The notes under the pieces are model-generated. The model searched no databases. It was not told the DNA's origin and saw nothing but the letters and a program-made list of their open reading frames with translations. Of a stretch of DNA of 64,000 nt, positions 51,901 through 64,000 are shown one piece after another. How positions within the stretch are numbered: the first letter of the stretch is position 1; every line of letters starts with the position of its first letter. The stretch covers positions 1,423,737 through 1,487,736 of the forward strand of contig KQ965731.1 of assembly GCA_001574975.1 (NCBI GenBank), in the 5' to 3' direction. A program made the position numbers and the translations under genes. Source of the DNA: Gonapodya prolifera JEL478 (taxonomy: Eukaryota; Monoblepharomycota; Monoblepharidomycetes; Monoblepharidales; Gonapodyaceae).

Positions 51901-53181
51901 ACCAGTCCGTGTTCCCGTTCTCGCCCATGCCTTGCACACCAGTCCCCGACCCGCTCCCGACGGTCGCTCTAGCCACTCTGGCGGCGTCAAAGTAGGCCCC
52001 GCAGGCGTCGCTGGCCTGGTCGTACATCTGCAGAACGCACAGGTTGGCCAGGGCTTGGCACGACTCGGGACCGGACGTTATCCCGTCAGTGACGGCGGCG
52101 GATCCAAGCGAGGTAAACGATCCGGCGTAGGCGCGGCATCGAGCAGCTGCGCCGGGGAATATGCGGGAAAAGGTCCAGCTGGAGAAGGACACGGGGGCCG
52201 AGGTGGCTGGGAGGAGGAACGAGAATGTCACGGTTGAGTAGCGTGACGAGGATGGGAAGGATGTCGCCAGGGAGGTGGTCTGTGCGGGTGTCAGGCAGAA
52301 CGGTCCTTGCTGTCACATGAGTGAGGTGGTGGTTCGGGGGTGCAGCTGAAATTGTTGGTGTGGTTGCGAATCGTGAGTACCGCGGAGCACTCACGGGAGC
52401 GGCGCTGAAGCCGATGTCGCATTGACATGAGTACGACGACCCTGCGAGAGACGAAAACATTGTTCGCGGGTCATCGCATGAGAGACATTTCTCAGCGTTG
52501 GCGTCGGGGAAGGAGCCTGGAGGGCAGAGTTGGCATGTGAATTGCGCCAGGTAGGCGCCTGTCAGGGGGCTTCGATCGACTGTGAACGTAGAGCTTCGTC
52601 GTGAGCGTGCAGCGAAGAGGTTGAGTTTCGAGGGATCGCAAATCACATACCGAGAACCTGGTTCGAGGGACATGAGCACTTCATTGTGGCGGCGTCAAGT
52701 GTGCTGGATGGACACGTCAAACACGTCAAGCGGTCCAGGGATGATGTCTATGGAACGAATTCGGTGCCACGACATGGCGATTTTTCATTGGGAAGTAGCC
52801 CATCGTTCATTTGAGTGTCGACCGACCTGGCTCGCTGGGCACGCCGAGCATGTCTTGGTGGTCGTATCGAAGAAAAATCCCCGCTTGCAGCGACAAGCTG
52901 AGCGAGTATGTGCGCGTGAGCTGCAGCTGTGGAAACTGTGGGAGGAACGGATTGGTGCGCCCACCTGCGCCAGATAGTTCCATGTTGGTGGGGCATGTCT
53001 TGCAGTTGAGAGTGTTGATGTCCAGGTACTGTACGGACTGGCATAGCGACGACGGAACTAACGCCGAGCCGAGAATGCTTGAGTTGAGCGACACGGCTGC
53101 CAGCACCGGCGCAAGAAGCGCGAGAGATGCGCAGAGGCTGAGATGCGCTCGCTTGGTTTTACGTCGAATCGCCAGCGGCAT
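48974..53181 (-). CDS. TMEM67: Meckelin (TMEM67), ciliary transition-zone protein
   Basis: Meckelin is a large membrane protein of the MKS module at the base of cilia; it controls which proteins enter the cilium. From ATG 53181 a basic N-terminus leads into a signal peptide (HLSLCASLALLAPVLAAV). A Cys-rich ectodomain follows with CQSVQYLDINTLNCKTCPTN, CQLCPPGSFPDANAEKCLSC and SSYSCQCDIGFSA, then ESCQALANLCVLQMYDQASD, GSLKYIRFIKRVVLRM and several helices. Diagnostic cytosolic/membrane motifs are FFLDWEKPR with VPMWRTIVCARAWNDL, and FVDLLSVCNVSLVVLFERYT followed by GHYVHGRSPHA and ALKREE. The last exon encodes LILLYILLLVYLDLEIGAPW and stops at 48974. At least ten short introns interrupt it. Its presence implies a flagellated life stage. 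It shares a 105-bp divergent promoter region with the WD40 gene and converges on the SDR gene, about 200 bp away. Confidence 0.88.
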
Positions 53182-53286
53182 TGTGTTCGAACATGCTGTG
53201 CTTCCGTGGGGGGGAGGGCTGCGGACACACCACAGCTGCAGACCAAACGCACCACTCTCACGCTCGCTCTGCTTCGATCTGCGGAG
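53182..53286. promoter_or_regulatory. Divergent promoter between TMEM67 and WD40 gene
   Basis: The start codons of the two putative flagellar genes are only 105 bp apart, so they almost certainly share a promoter region. The stretch contains a G-run (gtgggggggaggg, about 53206-53218) and a cacaccacagctgcag block. I looked for an RFX-type X-box (an inverted GTTGCC/GGCAAC pair) and did not see a clear one. Confidence 0.55.
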
Positions 53287-56200
53287 ATGGAGCGCGGCAA
53301 GACTCGTCCCCCGCCAGAGGGTGGCGCAGCCCGCAATTCCATCCCGTCCACGCGACCGCCCTCTCGCCGTGTCTCCACAATGCCCACCTCGAACTCTCCC
53401 CAATCCACATCGCAGCAGCCCACCGCACCCTCTGTGCCCCTCGGTCGCCCCGCCACGTCACGCAGGCAGTCGAGGATCCATTCGCTGGCTGAACCCCGCC
53501 AGCGCGCTCCAAAATCCAACACCAAATGGGCGCTGGTCAGACAAACATTCGTGTCGCCTCCGAAACTGAATCTGTTTGGTCTGCAGCTGTCGGACATTCA
53601 CGATCGTGAGTCTGGATGGGAGGTGCAGGCGAGGCGCGGGTGCTCGTTTCAAAGGGGACGGAGGAATAGGACGTACGTCGGTCCAGTGAGGAGACGTCAG
53701 GGAAATGTGGAGGAACAGTAGAGTCGAAGCTGCTGCTTGTTCCGGAAAGACAGAGGCGGGAGGAAGCCCAAGCCTGGCACATTGATGTTGTGTCGAGAAG
53801 TGAGGAAGAAAAGTCAAGGAGTTTGCTCTTATGCCAAAAGGGACAGTGGAAGGTTGTGGTCGTCAACGATACGTAGGGACGGAACTGCGAAGAGTGGTGG
53901 ACCTCGGATTTGAAGTTTTCCATGTCTTATCGCCTGCGACCCCTCTCACTTCCACTACCTTGCAGCGGATTTCAAAGCCCGCCTCCCATACCAACTCACA
54001 ATCCGCACGGGATTCCAACCACAACTCTCTCTTCCCCACCGATCACCCATCGTTGCCGTCTGCGTACACGTGCGGCCATCCAGGAGCGAAGAAATGGCCG
54101 CTCTGCACGGGACGAGGTCCGTACACACCTCGAGCGGAGACGCGGGGAGCAGAAAGCGAGACGACGATCGAGTACATCCCGTGGATGCTGACGGGTCCCA
54201 CCCGCACGATACCGCCGCATCCGCACTTTCGCGCCGTGTGTCAGCGCCCGCGTCGGCCAAAGTGTACCTGCTCGTGTGCATAGACAAGTCTCAAACCGCG
54301 CACGTCTGGGACTGTCCCGCGGCGACGGGGGACGAGAACAATGGCCACGAGACCACGGGTGGGGCTGGAGACGAGGTCGCCTTTGGAGAGGACGGTGGGG
54401 TTCTAAAGTCGGGTGCCGATGGTGCAGCCGGATCTGGCTCGGCGAGAGACAGCCAGCGCGCGCGCATGTCGGTCGTGCTGGGTGCTGAGGTGTCTGGGCT
54501 TATTTTCTTGCCCATGGTCACCATGTATGCGGCACGAGGTCACGATACTGTCATCCGGGTACGTTAAAGTTCTGCAATCCTATTCCTCAGCGGTGCAACC
54601 CTAATCCTTCGTTGTTCTCCTCTCACCACCAAGTTCTTCAACCTGCGGTTCGACCTTTGCAACCAGATAAACCTCGCGCACCCCCTATCCGAGTAAGCCC
54701 CGCCCTCTACCCACGAACATCGCTGCCCGTTTCTCACACTCCACACTCACCCCCTCTCAGACTGACATACGACCTCCCAACCCACTCTCTCGTCGTCGCA
54801 CACCCATCGCACATCACATTCTACACCTACCACCTCTCCCACCGCCCGCGCATCGCCACGCCAGCCGAACGCGCCGCCGCAATGCTGAAGCCCGCGCGCT
54901 CTCCAGGCTCGGCCGGAGCCGGCGGGATTGGCGGCGCCGGCGCCGTGCCCCCGCAAATGAACCCGACGTCCCTGCCCGCGGTCGCATTGACGCCCAGGGT
55001 CGAAGTGAAGCCGGGATGGTCGGACGACGAGTGGATAACGGCCGCGAGGGTGGACCCCAAAGCCAGGGTGGTGTACTTGGTGGCGGGGACAAAAGTTGCT
55101 GTGAGTTGCCCCCCTCGCCCCGCCCCGAAGGATGTCTGCTCTGGCTCACACGGCGACGATATGCATTTTGTTTTGTCACCCCGTGGCTGCAGATATTCAG
55201 TGCCGACAGTGGCCAGGAACTAGCGAGCTCGGCGAATGTTGCCGAGAGGAACGTCACGTGTGTACTGTTCTACGAAGGATACCGCTACACGTTGTTTGGG
55301 CTTACAGACGGGACCAGTAAGTTGTAAAACCAGATGATCTGTTCCGTTCATTCCAGCTCAAAGTGCACGCAACGCAGTTGTGGTAAAATCGTTCAATTTT
55401 GCCTTGGTTCGCACTATCACAGCACATACCCGTGCTGTGACTGCTCTCGCGCATTACCCACATGGGCCCTTTGTTCTATCAGCTGGGCTTGATAAAACCG
55501 TGCGAATGATTAGCGTGGCAACTTTTGAAGAAGTCTACCGGTGAGGAGAACAAACTTTTCTTAAGTTCCAAGGGTACAGAATGAATCTCACCTACCACGG
55601 GAAGAATCAACTTCTCCGAACCTGTTTGCTCCCTCACAGTCATGGACGACCTCATGTTCCACGTCCGGCTCTTCAACCGGGTGTGCGTGTACACATTTAA
55701 CCACATCGCGTCGACGTTCGCGTCTCTCGGCAGCCCCATTCGGCGCCTTTCCTGTCTCAAATCTCACGGCACGCCGCGCCGCGTCCTCGCATGGACAGAA
55801 GACGGCACCGTTCGACTCATGTCGCCTCACGCCCGCCTCGCCTCTGACGCGGGCGTCGTCCCGGCGAGGAGAAGCGAGTACGTCAAGGGCGCCACGCTCG
55901 CCACAATGTTCTCCGTGGTTGAGCAGGAGCGTATGATGGATGTCGCGTACTGCAGGGTTTTGGATAGGCTGTACGTTCTCATGGAAGGAGGTGAAATTTG
56001 GTGCGTTGCTACAGATGTCAATCCGTGCGCGTTGGCGGATGTGTGGGGAAGGGCTGGAAATGGTGAGTATTGGAGCTCGCCATGGCTGGGGGTTGCTTAT
56101 CAAGTTCCGAAACCGCTTCATTCCCCAGAGCAAGAGGGACTCTCGCATCTCGCAGTGTTTGAAGGAAAGCTCGACATGACATCTTTCAAAAGCTCAGAGT

Positions 56201-59200
56201 GTGCTCCGACAGGTGGTGGTACGTTTGTGCTGCTCCTTGCCGGATCCGTGGCAGGCCAAGTTCTTTTGCTTGGCCGTGGCGGCGTGGTTGTGGAACGTTT
56301 CAAGCTTCATGATGGGAAGATAACCGCCTTGCATGTCGAAAGGAAGCAGCACTTGGTTTTGACTGCGAGTGTGGGTGAGTTCTTTGTTCATTTCAAAGTC
56401 GTGGTAATACTTTACCGATTTTTGGTTTCAAGACCACACCGTTAGGGTTTTGACCGTGGACGTTCGGTCCAAGCAGGTCCTGTCCCCATATTTGACCATC
56501 AACTGCGGATTTGTTCCAAGAATGGTGTCTGTAATGGACACAATCCTTGCAGCGACAGACGAACAAATAGTTGCAATGTATATGGTCGACTGGAATACGA
56601 GCAGTGAGTGTTATTTTGAACAATGCTTGAACCGATAACGAAAGTCTCATTTCACTTGCCTAGCGTACCGCTTTCTGCCGGGCCACAATCGCAGCGATGA
56701 TCACAACGACACCATAACAAGTCTTCTTGCACTACCCAAAATATCGTGCTTTGTGACAAGCTCGAAAGATGGGCTCATGAAGCTGTGGGACAACATGTCA
56801 GGTCTTGTGCGAGAAATAAACTTTGGAGAGCCAGTGCTATCCACCTGCTGTGTCAACCCGGTCGGCGATTTGCTGGTGGCTACGCGATCTGAGCTGCAGC
56901 TCGTGGAGTACCGGGCATGTATGTCTCCAATTTCTGAAGACTTGTCCGACTCAACGTTTTGACATGTTTCACTCCATGAGATTTGCCACCGGGTTATCTG
57001 AAGAGCGTGTCTCAAATGGAATTTAAGCCAACAATGATCGAACAGCCGTTGGCCTTCTCGGAAGAATCCGATTTTTTCCGCCTCTCGAGACAGAGAACGG
57101 AATCCACTAGGTATGTGCTGACAGAATACTGATTTGCTCACTACTTAGTCTGTGTTTGTTCGTGTTCGAAACCTGCAGGCTGCCTTTCGGATTGTCAAAA
57201 GGGAAAGATCTTCGAAGCGCAGTAGACCACGTCCAGATAGATCGGCTCAAAGAACGTCTTTCGCGCCGCACGTCCAATGCCAATGAATCCATTAAACCTG
57301 CAATGTCGACTGCTGGTGGCATCGCAGCACTTGTTTGTGCCATAGAAAACTCTTTCGATGTGGAAAAAGAAATCGCCAGGAAAGTAGCTCTTAAGGAGCA
57401 AAGTGCAAACAAAGTACAGATCCCACTCATCTTGTGATTTTTGCTGGAACCTCACAATTTTTTTTTTTTATTCTTACCTGCACAGACTGCGTCCAACCTA
57501 ATGCGACGATTTTTGACACGCAAGAATCTTGGATACTCTCAGAACGATTCAAATACGTCCTTCTCTCGCGGAACTATCAATTCTTCCTCGGGTTCAGACG
57601 CTGTCGTGTTTATTCCCGTTACAAGCAGCGCTGTGATGCTTGATTCCCCTGTTGAAAACGACACATTCGGTGCACCGTCGTGGAGTGTGAGCGCTTTCCT
57701 TCGAAAGAGAAAAACATGTTTGACCATTCCTAACCAACTTACTTAGACTCTCGCAATCGATGGTGGACCTGATACTACAACAAAGCATGAGCAGGACGAA
57801 ATTGTTATCCTTGACCAAGATGTTCCCGTTGCTCCTGACGGCGAGCTTCCAAATTCCAATCCCATTCAAGGATTAATCGATAAATGGTGCCTAGCTCACA
57901 ATATCACCATACACCGTCCTTTAAGGACAAAAAGTCAAGCAGAAAGCAGATCCACTCCACTTCCTTTGACGACGCATTCTCGAAGCGACACATTACAGAA
58001 GCAGAATGAGTATCAAGAACGGATCAGGCGCATGCTCAATAAGGCGAAGCAACAAGAAGAGGCAAATCGTCAACAAGAACTTGAAACAAAAATAACGCTG
58101 GGCGATTTCGAAGATGAAAGTTCTGACTCATCCCCTCCAGATGAGCTGATTGCTGTACAACCGATTGAAGAGACGCCACAGATACGGCTTCAGCAAGAGG
58201 AATCTTTAGATGACTTAGAAAGGTTCCAAAAGGGTTTACGGGAGCAAATACTCCAGAATGAACCTAAAACCGAGCCTTCATCGCCGCCACCTGACCCCCC
58301 TGTCGTTGAAGAGAAAACTACACGGGAGCCTTCCGTACAAGCCCCACCACCACCTGCAATGCCAAAGATTCTTGAACAGAGCTTCAAGTATAGCTGGTTT
58401 CCTCAAGACGACGTAAGTGATCCGGGAAGCGAGCTCGCTTGGTATTCATACTCTTTCTGTCACAGGTGTTTTACCCCGTGGAAGATACAATACATGCAGC
58501 GTTGGGAAAGAAATCGACAACTAAGTTCAAGATTGACCCTGAGCCCGACGCCCTTCAGCACATGCTCGTTAAACTATTCAACAGCAAAGCCACCTCTCAT
58601 AAGACGCGCAAAGAGATTGTCGAGTACCACCTTTGGATTCACAAAGAGACTGGTTTCCGAGATATAAACCTGGCACTCAACACGTATATAACTTATTTGC
58701 AAGTTTTTTCGCTGACACCCAAGACAGATCATACAGACCCTGATGAAGTGATGGTGGGTCACACATACTTGAGCAACTTCTCTTATTCCACACCCACTTC
58801 CTTGCCTCGAAGGTTTGCATATCCATTATCGAGGCCATTGCTCACTTTGGGCGGGAACATTATGAGACAATTCCCCTCGCTCTGCACTTGACACAAAGTC
58901 GGGTTGAGGTGGTTCGCAAGCGCTCGCTACAATTGCTACGTTATTTGGGTGTCACTCATCCCCAAGATAGCCTGCTTCAATCGCGTATCGCTAGAATTGT
59001 CGGAAAGGTTCTTTGATGCGATCCAATCCTTTCTTGATCACATCTTAAAGTCACTTGCTGCAGGTTCAAGTAACACATGCAATCACAGGAGAAAATGAAA
59101 AATCGGTTAAGCCTAACGGACATGGAATCGTTGAGCAAAAACAGGCTCCTTTCACGCACAGCAATTCTCCGAGCAGAATGGAAACCTCACAACAAAGTGG

Positions 59201-60704
59201 GACAACGGCTAACCAAGTACAGAGTCTGTCTCAGGACGTAAATCAAAGCGTAAAAGATGTATCTCGGGTGCAATTATCGGAAACGGAACCGTTGCATTCG
59301 TTTGCAGCTTCTCCAATCAGACAGGCACTGCTCGAGTGGCTCCGTGGCCAATTGAAGAATTTGCTGATGTCGATTCTCAATGACGTATTGACACAATCAA
59401 CGCATGAAAGCAATGAAAGCGCTCTAGCGGAACAGAAGCTGTTAGAATTGTCAAAAGTGGACAGTTGGGGAAACTCTTCGAAGGAACGCCAGATTGTGAC
59501 TCGAGCTGGGATTCAACGAAAGACGGGTCGAACCAAACTATCAACTGAAATTGAGGAGCTCCCGAATCAATCTCTAAGCGATTCTTTCAAGTCTTCCGAT
59601 TCTCTTCTAAATAACATGCTTGCTCCTTTTGAGCCCGCGCCAACTACTTTAGAGGTCGAGGGAGAGCGCCCGACTAACCCATCTACTGAATCTGGTGCAA
59701 GAAGTGTGAGTCGGTGGAAGCGGGCGATCAAGATATCCGGTGGCAATCGACTAGCTACAGTAGTCCAAGATGCAATGCAAAAGAAAAGGGCCAGGCGGCA
59801 TTCATCAAATCAATCTCTTTCTAAGGAAGCTCTCACAGGTGGTGCTGTGCCAGAGCACACACAAAAACTTCCACCGCTGGATATTGACGTGGGAGATACT
59901 TTTGGACCGCCACTAGCACCGACCGGAGAAAGCATACGCATTTCGGATCCAATCCATGTTTTAACATCGCCAACTGCCGAGGATTTCGTCGCGTCAATCA
60001 ATTGGTACATATCTCACGGGCTTCGCAAGTGAGTCTTTAATTGAGGCTAGGCAATGAGAAAGAGTTCATGCCTCAGGTTCACAGAATCGCGGCAGCTGAA
60101 CAAGCTCGGCACAATATTTTGCACGAGCAAGACAAGCAACGCAGAGAGAAAGAGGAAGCCGCAAAAGCATTGGCGAAGATGAAAGAATACGCTGCCATAA
60201 AAGCTGCTGAAAAGAAGGCACTCGCTTTCGAAGAAGAGCGAAAGAGACGAAAAAGAGTTGCTGCACCTATTCATTACCAAAAGGCATCTGCGTTGGTATC
60301 GGACGAGGAAATAGCGTCACTTGCGGGGCACGGGAATCTTGAGAAATTCGTAACGCACCGCAGTGTCTGCCACGAAGGAAGAGAAGTCACAGATTATCCT
60401 TTAGGTAAGCTGTTGTTGCTCATCATATGAAAGAACTCTTAATCTTTATTTGATGGTCTTAGAATCATTCCCATCAGTAATCGACACACGCTTCTCTAGG
60501 CCGCACGCAACAATCGTTTCCTTACACCTTAAAGCTCTACAGCACTCCCTTCCAAGAGCGAAAGGGTTAGCGTATCCTTTTCTTGAAAAAACGAACTTGA
60601 CTTTCAGTGATGACAGCATCGTTGATGGCACCGACGTCACCGAGGCAGTCGTTGCGACAACTAGACGTTGGTTTCTTCCCGGCCAAGCCGCCGTGCTGAA
60701 GTGA
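53287..60704 (+). CDS. Large WD40 and coiled-coil protein, WDR97/WDR87-like, putative axonemal
   Basis: This appears to be one long multi-exon gene. From ATG 53287 a Ser/Pro/Arg-rich N-terminus leads to ALVRQTFVSPPKLNLFGLQL. WD40-type repeats follow: RTITAHTRAVTALAHYPHGP with FVLSAGLDKTVRMISV, RVLAWTEDGTVRLMSP, FKLHDGKITALHVERKQHLV then DHTVRVLTVD, and FVTSSKDGLMKLWDNM, ending near 56940. A long linker holds a Gln/Glu-rich coiled coil (RRMLNKAKQQEEANRQQELE). Next come FKYSWFPQDDVFYPVEDTIH, a helical region (FRDINLALNTYITYLQVF, then ISIIEAIAHFGREHYETIPL), another coiled coil (LHEQDKQRREKEEAAKALAK), and a C-terminus TTRRWFLPGQAAVLK. The linking exons at 58818-58985 (KRSLQLLRYLGVTHPQDSLL) keep the frame, supporting a single gene. 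The architecture is like animal WDR97/WDR87, sperm-flagellum proteins, and its divergent neighbour is TMEM67. Exon details are approximate; a split into two genes is possible. Confidence 0.6.
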
Positions 60705-60819
60705 TGACCATGACTTATAATTTAACTTACAAATCGCTGCTACTCAAAACGATATTGAGGGGGAACCCGTGTGTCCCCAACCTTATATAACTGTGCAGGC
60801 ATCGCTCCTGGTATAGTAT
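60705..60819. terminator. Convergent 3' region
   Basis: About 115 bp separate the stop codons of the WD40 gene (plus) and the kelch/SH3 gene (minus). The AT-rich runs here (cttataatttaact, ccttatataa) are suitable for polyadenylation signals of either gene. Confidence 0.35.
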
Positions 60820-63730
60820 TTAAATACGAATAACGTGATTGAGAGGGAAAGCCCCGACCTGGTCAGATGTGAGATGTACGCTGAAAGATTGAGTTAGAAT
60901 GGCGGTCCACACACGTCTCCAACTCCGACACCACCGCGAACTCACCCCACGGCCCATCCGTCCGCGAATGCTTCTCGGATGAGAACTCTATCTCCAACAT
61001 TTAATGTCAATTCATCGAACACCATTCCACCCGCGGACTCTGGGAAAGTATGTCTCAATTTTGTCCCCTTCGTATTTTCAAGAGAAAGGCGATGGGGAAC
61101 CCCCTTCAGGTTATGTGATTTCTTCGAGTCCTCTTTCCCAACCACAACACCATTCACGGACCCATTCACTGCGGTACCAACACTGTCCCTCTCCCTGATA
61201 AAGCGTATGTCTATTGAATTCCTCGATCCTACGGAGAGTCCTGACGTGGAAAGTCGCCGTTCACCAGAGCTGTCTGGAGCCATGCTGCTGTGACTAGATT
61301 TAGAGTTCGGATGCAACCATTCTCCCACAAGAGTCAGCAGACTAGAGCTCCTATCAGCAGCCAGGGGAGGTAATTCATGTGACAAGTCGTACTGTTCATC
61401 CATGAGCATTCCTGTTTTCGGGAGCACAACACGGCACTCAACGCCTCGCAAACCATCCAGGTTATAGCCAGCATTTTGCCCATTCGCAAACATCGCACTT
61501 CCCACGAAAACACCATTGGCTGTGCCATTTGTTAATGGCTTTGAAACATAAGATCCAGAACTCTTAAGCACGGGTGCAGCTTTGGGGGGGAGCAGAGATG
61601 CGGGATCGACAGGAGGAGATGACACCATGGGCGGGGTATTGGCGCCAGTTATCCCATTAGATGCTGCGACACCTGCGAGAGCTGTCGCCAAGTTTCCGTT
61701 CACATTTGAGAATATGCCACCAAATATTCCTTTCTTTTCTCCCTTCTCGGCTGCTTCCTTTTCCTTCTCCTGTTTTGCAACCTCCTGCTGAACCGCTCGT
61801 CCTTTCTCGTGTTCGACCTCTGTGAGACCTGGTATAACGGTACTTATAGATTTCTTGAGGGCCGCCGTTTCCCTCTTGTCAAGAAGCGGAGAATCTGAGG
61901 CAGTTGACGTTATATTCGCCATTCCCATTGACTCGCGCATGGCTCGCTCCATGGGTCCGTCGGGACCGAAGTACCCTGAATCACCCCACACCCGTGGGTC
62001 TTCCCACCAACGTCGATATTTACGGCGTTTGTTGCGCTCTTCCTCGGCGGCTTTCCGACCAGCGTAGATACCAAATCCAACAATAAATACTGCGAAGGCT
62101 GTGGCACCAACCACAATGCCTGCAATCGCGCCTGGAGACAATTGTGTGCCCGGAATAATGTAGTATGGGCCTTCGGCGACCCACTGCCACGACTTCGTTT
62201 CAATGAACGAAAAGATGGGAGTTACTGCATTCTCTGGGTATGGCCATGGAGAAGGGACTTCAAGAATGTCAGGAACGGTTTCCCGTGTGTTCCAGGTTGG
62301 TGGCAAAATGACCCCTAAAACCAATATATCGGGAGTGAAACCTGCGCTTTTATGACCACCGATGTAGCCGTAAATTGCTCACCACCCCATATCATCAACA
62401 CACTGTGGTTCTTCTCCGCACAAATCTCAGAGTTCCAGTAAGCGCCTGGTCCACCTCCGGGACTAGATATACCATCCGAATCAAACGAGACACCTTGCTG
62501 AAGTGACCATCGCCACGTAGAGGGACTGGAAGAAGTAGTGTAGCTGGTTACTGCCGGCCCAGCTGGTGTGTACCCATCCTGACGTGTTGACCTTCCTCCA
62601 CCCAGATTGGCCGAAACACTGGCGACGACAGGAGACGCTGTGTCCATGATGTAGAGACCATCGGAAACTACGTATTTCCCCGAACCAGGAAGGGAAAAAT
62701 AACCGTAACCCCCCTTTACCAAAATAGTCAACAAAATGATTGAACAGTTAAATGGTGTGAAGTTCGAGTGGATACGGAAATACTCACGAAAACGTAAACC
62801 TTGGATCCGTCCGTTGTCACCGCTACTCCTCCCTTGTTGGTGCCTTCTGGCCAAGGCATACCACATGACTTGGTCAGATCATACTCTTGCCCGGTGAGGA
62901 AATCGTACGTAAGGAGCAAACGACTTGCATTCTGCTCGGTAGGGTTCGTCACAGAGGGTTCACCAAAATTGAGAAAGAGCATTGAGGTGGATGCGGTGAC
63001 CTAATAGAGTGGGAGTCGTGAATAAACGGTTGATACAAGGTGAGGTTCCAAACATCTGTTCTGTGCATGGAATAACTCACGACGTGGGTATATCCGCCAG
63101 CTGGCACAAGGAAGTTAATCTTGGACCAGATATTCCACCCCTCCCTCATTCCTCCCATCAAATCCGCCGTTTCCGTTACCCAAATCTCTTTCGAGGTGTT
63201 ACTTGGCCCATTTCCAGGTCCCGTGCAATTGTAACCACCCGCGATGAAAAGCTGTCCCGCTGTCTCGACAGGATACGGCGGAGCCAACGAGATTGACATG
63301 TCGAAACAGCTGGGAGAACCACCGCTATACGTGACACGGGATGAATTATTTCCACCGGCGAGGAAGCGAGGGTCGGGGGGAGGACCGATGTAGCCCAACC
63401 AAGTCCAAGGATCCTCCCTGGTTGTCGCCGTCATATCTAAGATGGCAACTTGTGTCCCCGAATGGTCTCCACGACTTATCGAGTACAAAGAAAAGGCAAC
63501 ATAAGCCAGCTGCCGGGAGGTATTGGCATTTGTGACGGTGTCCGTCACAAACCGAGAAGCATACGCGATACCGCCTACGGTCGCCACAACATCCGGAGCC
63601 AGGGTGGGTGTGTTGAGAGGGGTTTTGTCTGACCATGCCCACGTCGACATTGTGTTTGCAAGGACGGAAAGGCGGGGGGTAAGTCGGATAGGGGTGGTGG
63701 CATTGAAGGAGTTGCCATACTGGCCTGTTG
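60820..63730 (-). CDS. Kelch-like, single-pass membrane, SH3 protein (5' end not resolved)
   Basis: The extracellular part looks like a kelch/galactose oxidase-type beta-propeller: YGNSFNATTPIRLTPRLSVL, GDHSGTQVAILDMTATT, QLFIAGGYNCTGPGNG with KEIWVTET, SRLLLTYDFLTGQEYDL, and GVAVTTDGSKVYVFV, then GSGKYVVSDGLYIMDTASPV and WNSEICAEKNHSVLMIWGGE. A single membrane helix follows at about 62140-62070 (AIAGIVVGATAFAVFIVGFG) with a basic stop-transfer (RKAAEEERNKRRKYRRW). The cytosolic part has a coiled coil (QQEVAKQEKEKEAAEKGEKK), a long linker, and an SH3 domain beginning MVFDELTLNVGDRVLIRE and continuing FADGWAVG. The last intron restores VHLTSDQVGAFPLNHVIRI before the stop at 60820. Such receptors are typical of chytrid-type fungi. 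Upstream exons and signal peptide should lie at 63730-64000 or beyond the window. Confidence 0.72.
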
Positions 63731-64000
63731 GAAAAGGGTCTACACGTTAGAAGAATCCAAACGACGGTCTCAAACGCATTCAAGTTGTGAATTCAAGACC
63801 CCAGTGTCGTTTACTGTCACCGTCAACGGTGCGACCTCCAGCTGTAGCTGCTTTCCCTAAACGCTTGTTTCGATGGCGAAATTCCAGTAATCATAGTGCC
63901 ACGGGCTCTACCAGTCATTCACAAGCACATTCGTACGCCAAATTAAGTGATCCGTCGTCAAATATAATGACTTTAGTACCGTGAAATCCTGACCTCGAGC
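63731..64000. other. Unresolved 5' part of the kelch/SH3 gene
   Basis: An intron acceptor (ttccaacag on the minus strand) is visible at about 63735. Further upstream no frame clearly carries a signal peptide or propeller repeat. The first exon may be here in a form I cannot see, or outside the window. Confidence 0.3.

Noticed and set aside
58818-59060. A gene boundary inside the large WD40 gene
   Set aside because: Splicing at about 58752-58813 and 58986-59064 keeps one frame through helical coding sequence, so a single gene is more likely.
1-64000. A biosynthetic or defence gene cluster
   Set aside because: Neighbouring genes belong to unrelated housekeeping, transport and flagellar roles, with no shared pathway apart from divergent pairs.

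Overview
The window looks like nuclear DNA of a zoosporic (flagellated) fungus, most likely a chytrid-type lineage. Genes lie densely on both strands, have short GT-AG introns (about 50-110 nt) and balanced base composition. Several protein architectures are fungal: an allantoate/nicotinate-type MFS permease, a class 3 lipase, an Acl4-type TPR chaperone, Ist1, and kelch or ankyrin proteins ending in SH3 domains. Meckelin (TMEM67), a transition-zone protein of cilia, and a large WD40 protein resembling animal axonemal WD proteins point to an organism that builds a flagellum. All assignments come from reading motifs by eye; no database was searched.

Layout. 0-5.7 kb: a dienelactone hydrolase (+) converging on an MFS permease (-). 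5.7-8.2 kb: poorly resolved; one possible small gene and a diverged tandem repeat. 8.4-10.0 kb: porphobilinogen deaminase (+). 10.3-14.6 kb: an unrecognised multi-pass membrane protein and the ESCRT-III factor Ist1 (both -). 14.9-21.1 kb: a direct segmental duplication. Each copy has a cytochrome P450 (+) facing an Acl4-like TPR gene (-). The left copy is decayed; the right copy has a whole TPR gene and a P450 with a disturbed 5' end.

21.8-31.6 kb: an NmrA-like reductase (+), then a rhomboid protease, an ASNSD1-type asparagine synthetase-domain protein and a second MFS protein (all -), then a divergently transcribed adenylate-forming homologue (+) whose catalytic motifs look eroded. 31.8-34.5 kb: DET1 (+), an adaptor of CUL4-DDB1 ubiquitin ligases. 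35.1-42.4 kb: an ankyrin/coiled-coil/SH3 protein (-), an SLC6-family transporter (+) and a class 3 lipase (-). 43.2-47.1 kb: a GC-rich stretch with a long hypothetical protein (+). 47.6-48.8 kb: a short-chain dehydrogenase-like protein (+). 49.0-60.7 kb: TMEM67 (-) and the large WD40 protein (+), head to head across about 105 bp. 60.8-64 kb: a kelch/transmembrane/SH3 protein (-) whose 5' end is not resolved and may lie outside the window.

There is no metabolic cluster here; this is ordinary mixed gene content. The points that stand out are the TMEM67/WD40 divergent pair, DET1 in a fungal setting, the mosaic P450-TPR duplication, and the apparent adenylate-forming pseudoenzyme.
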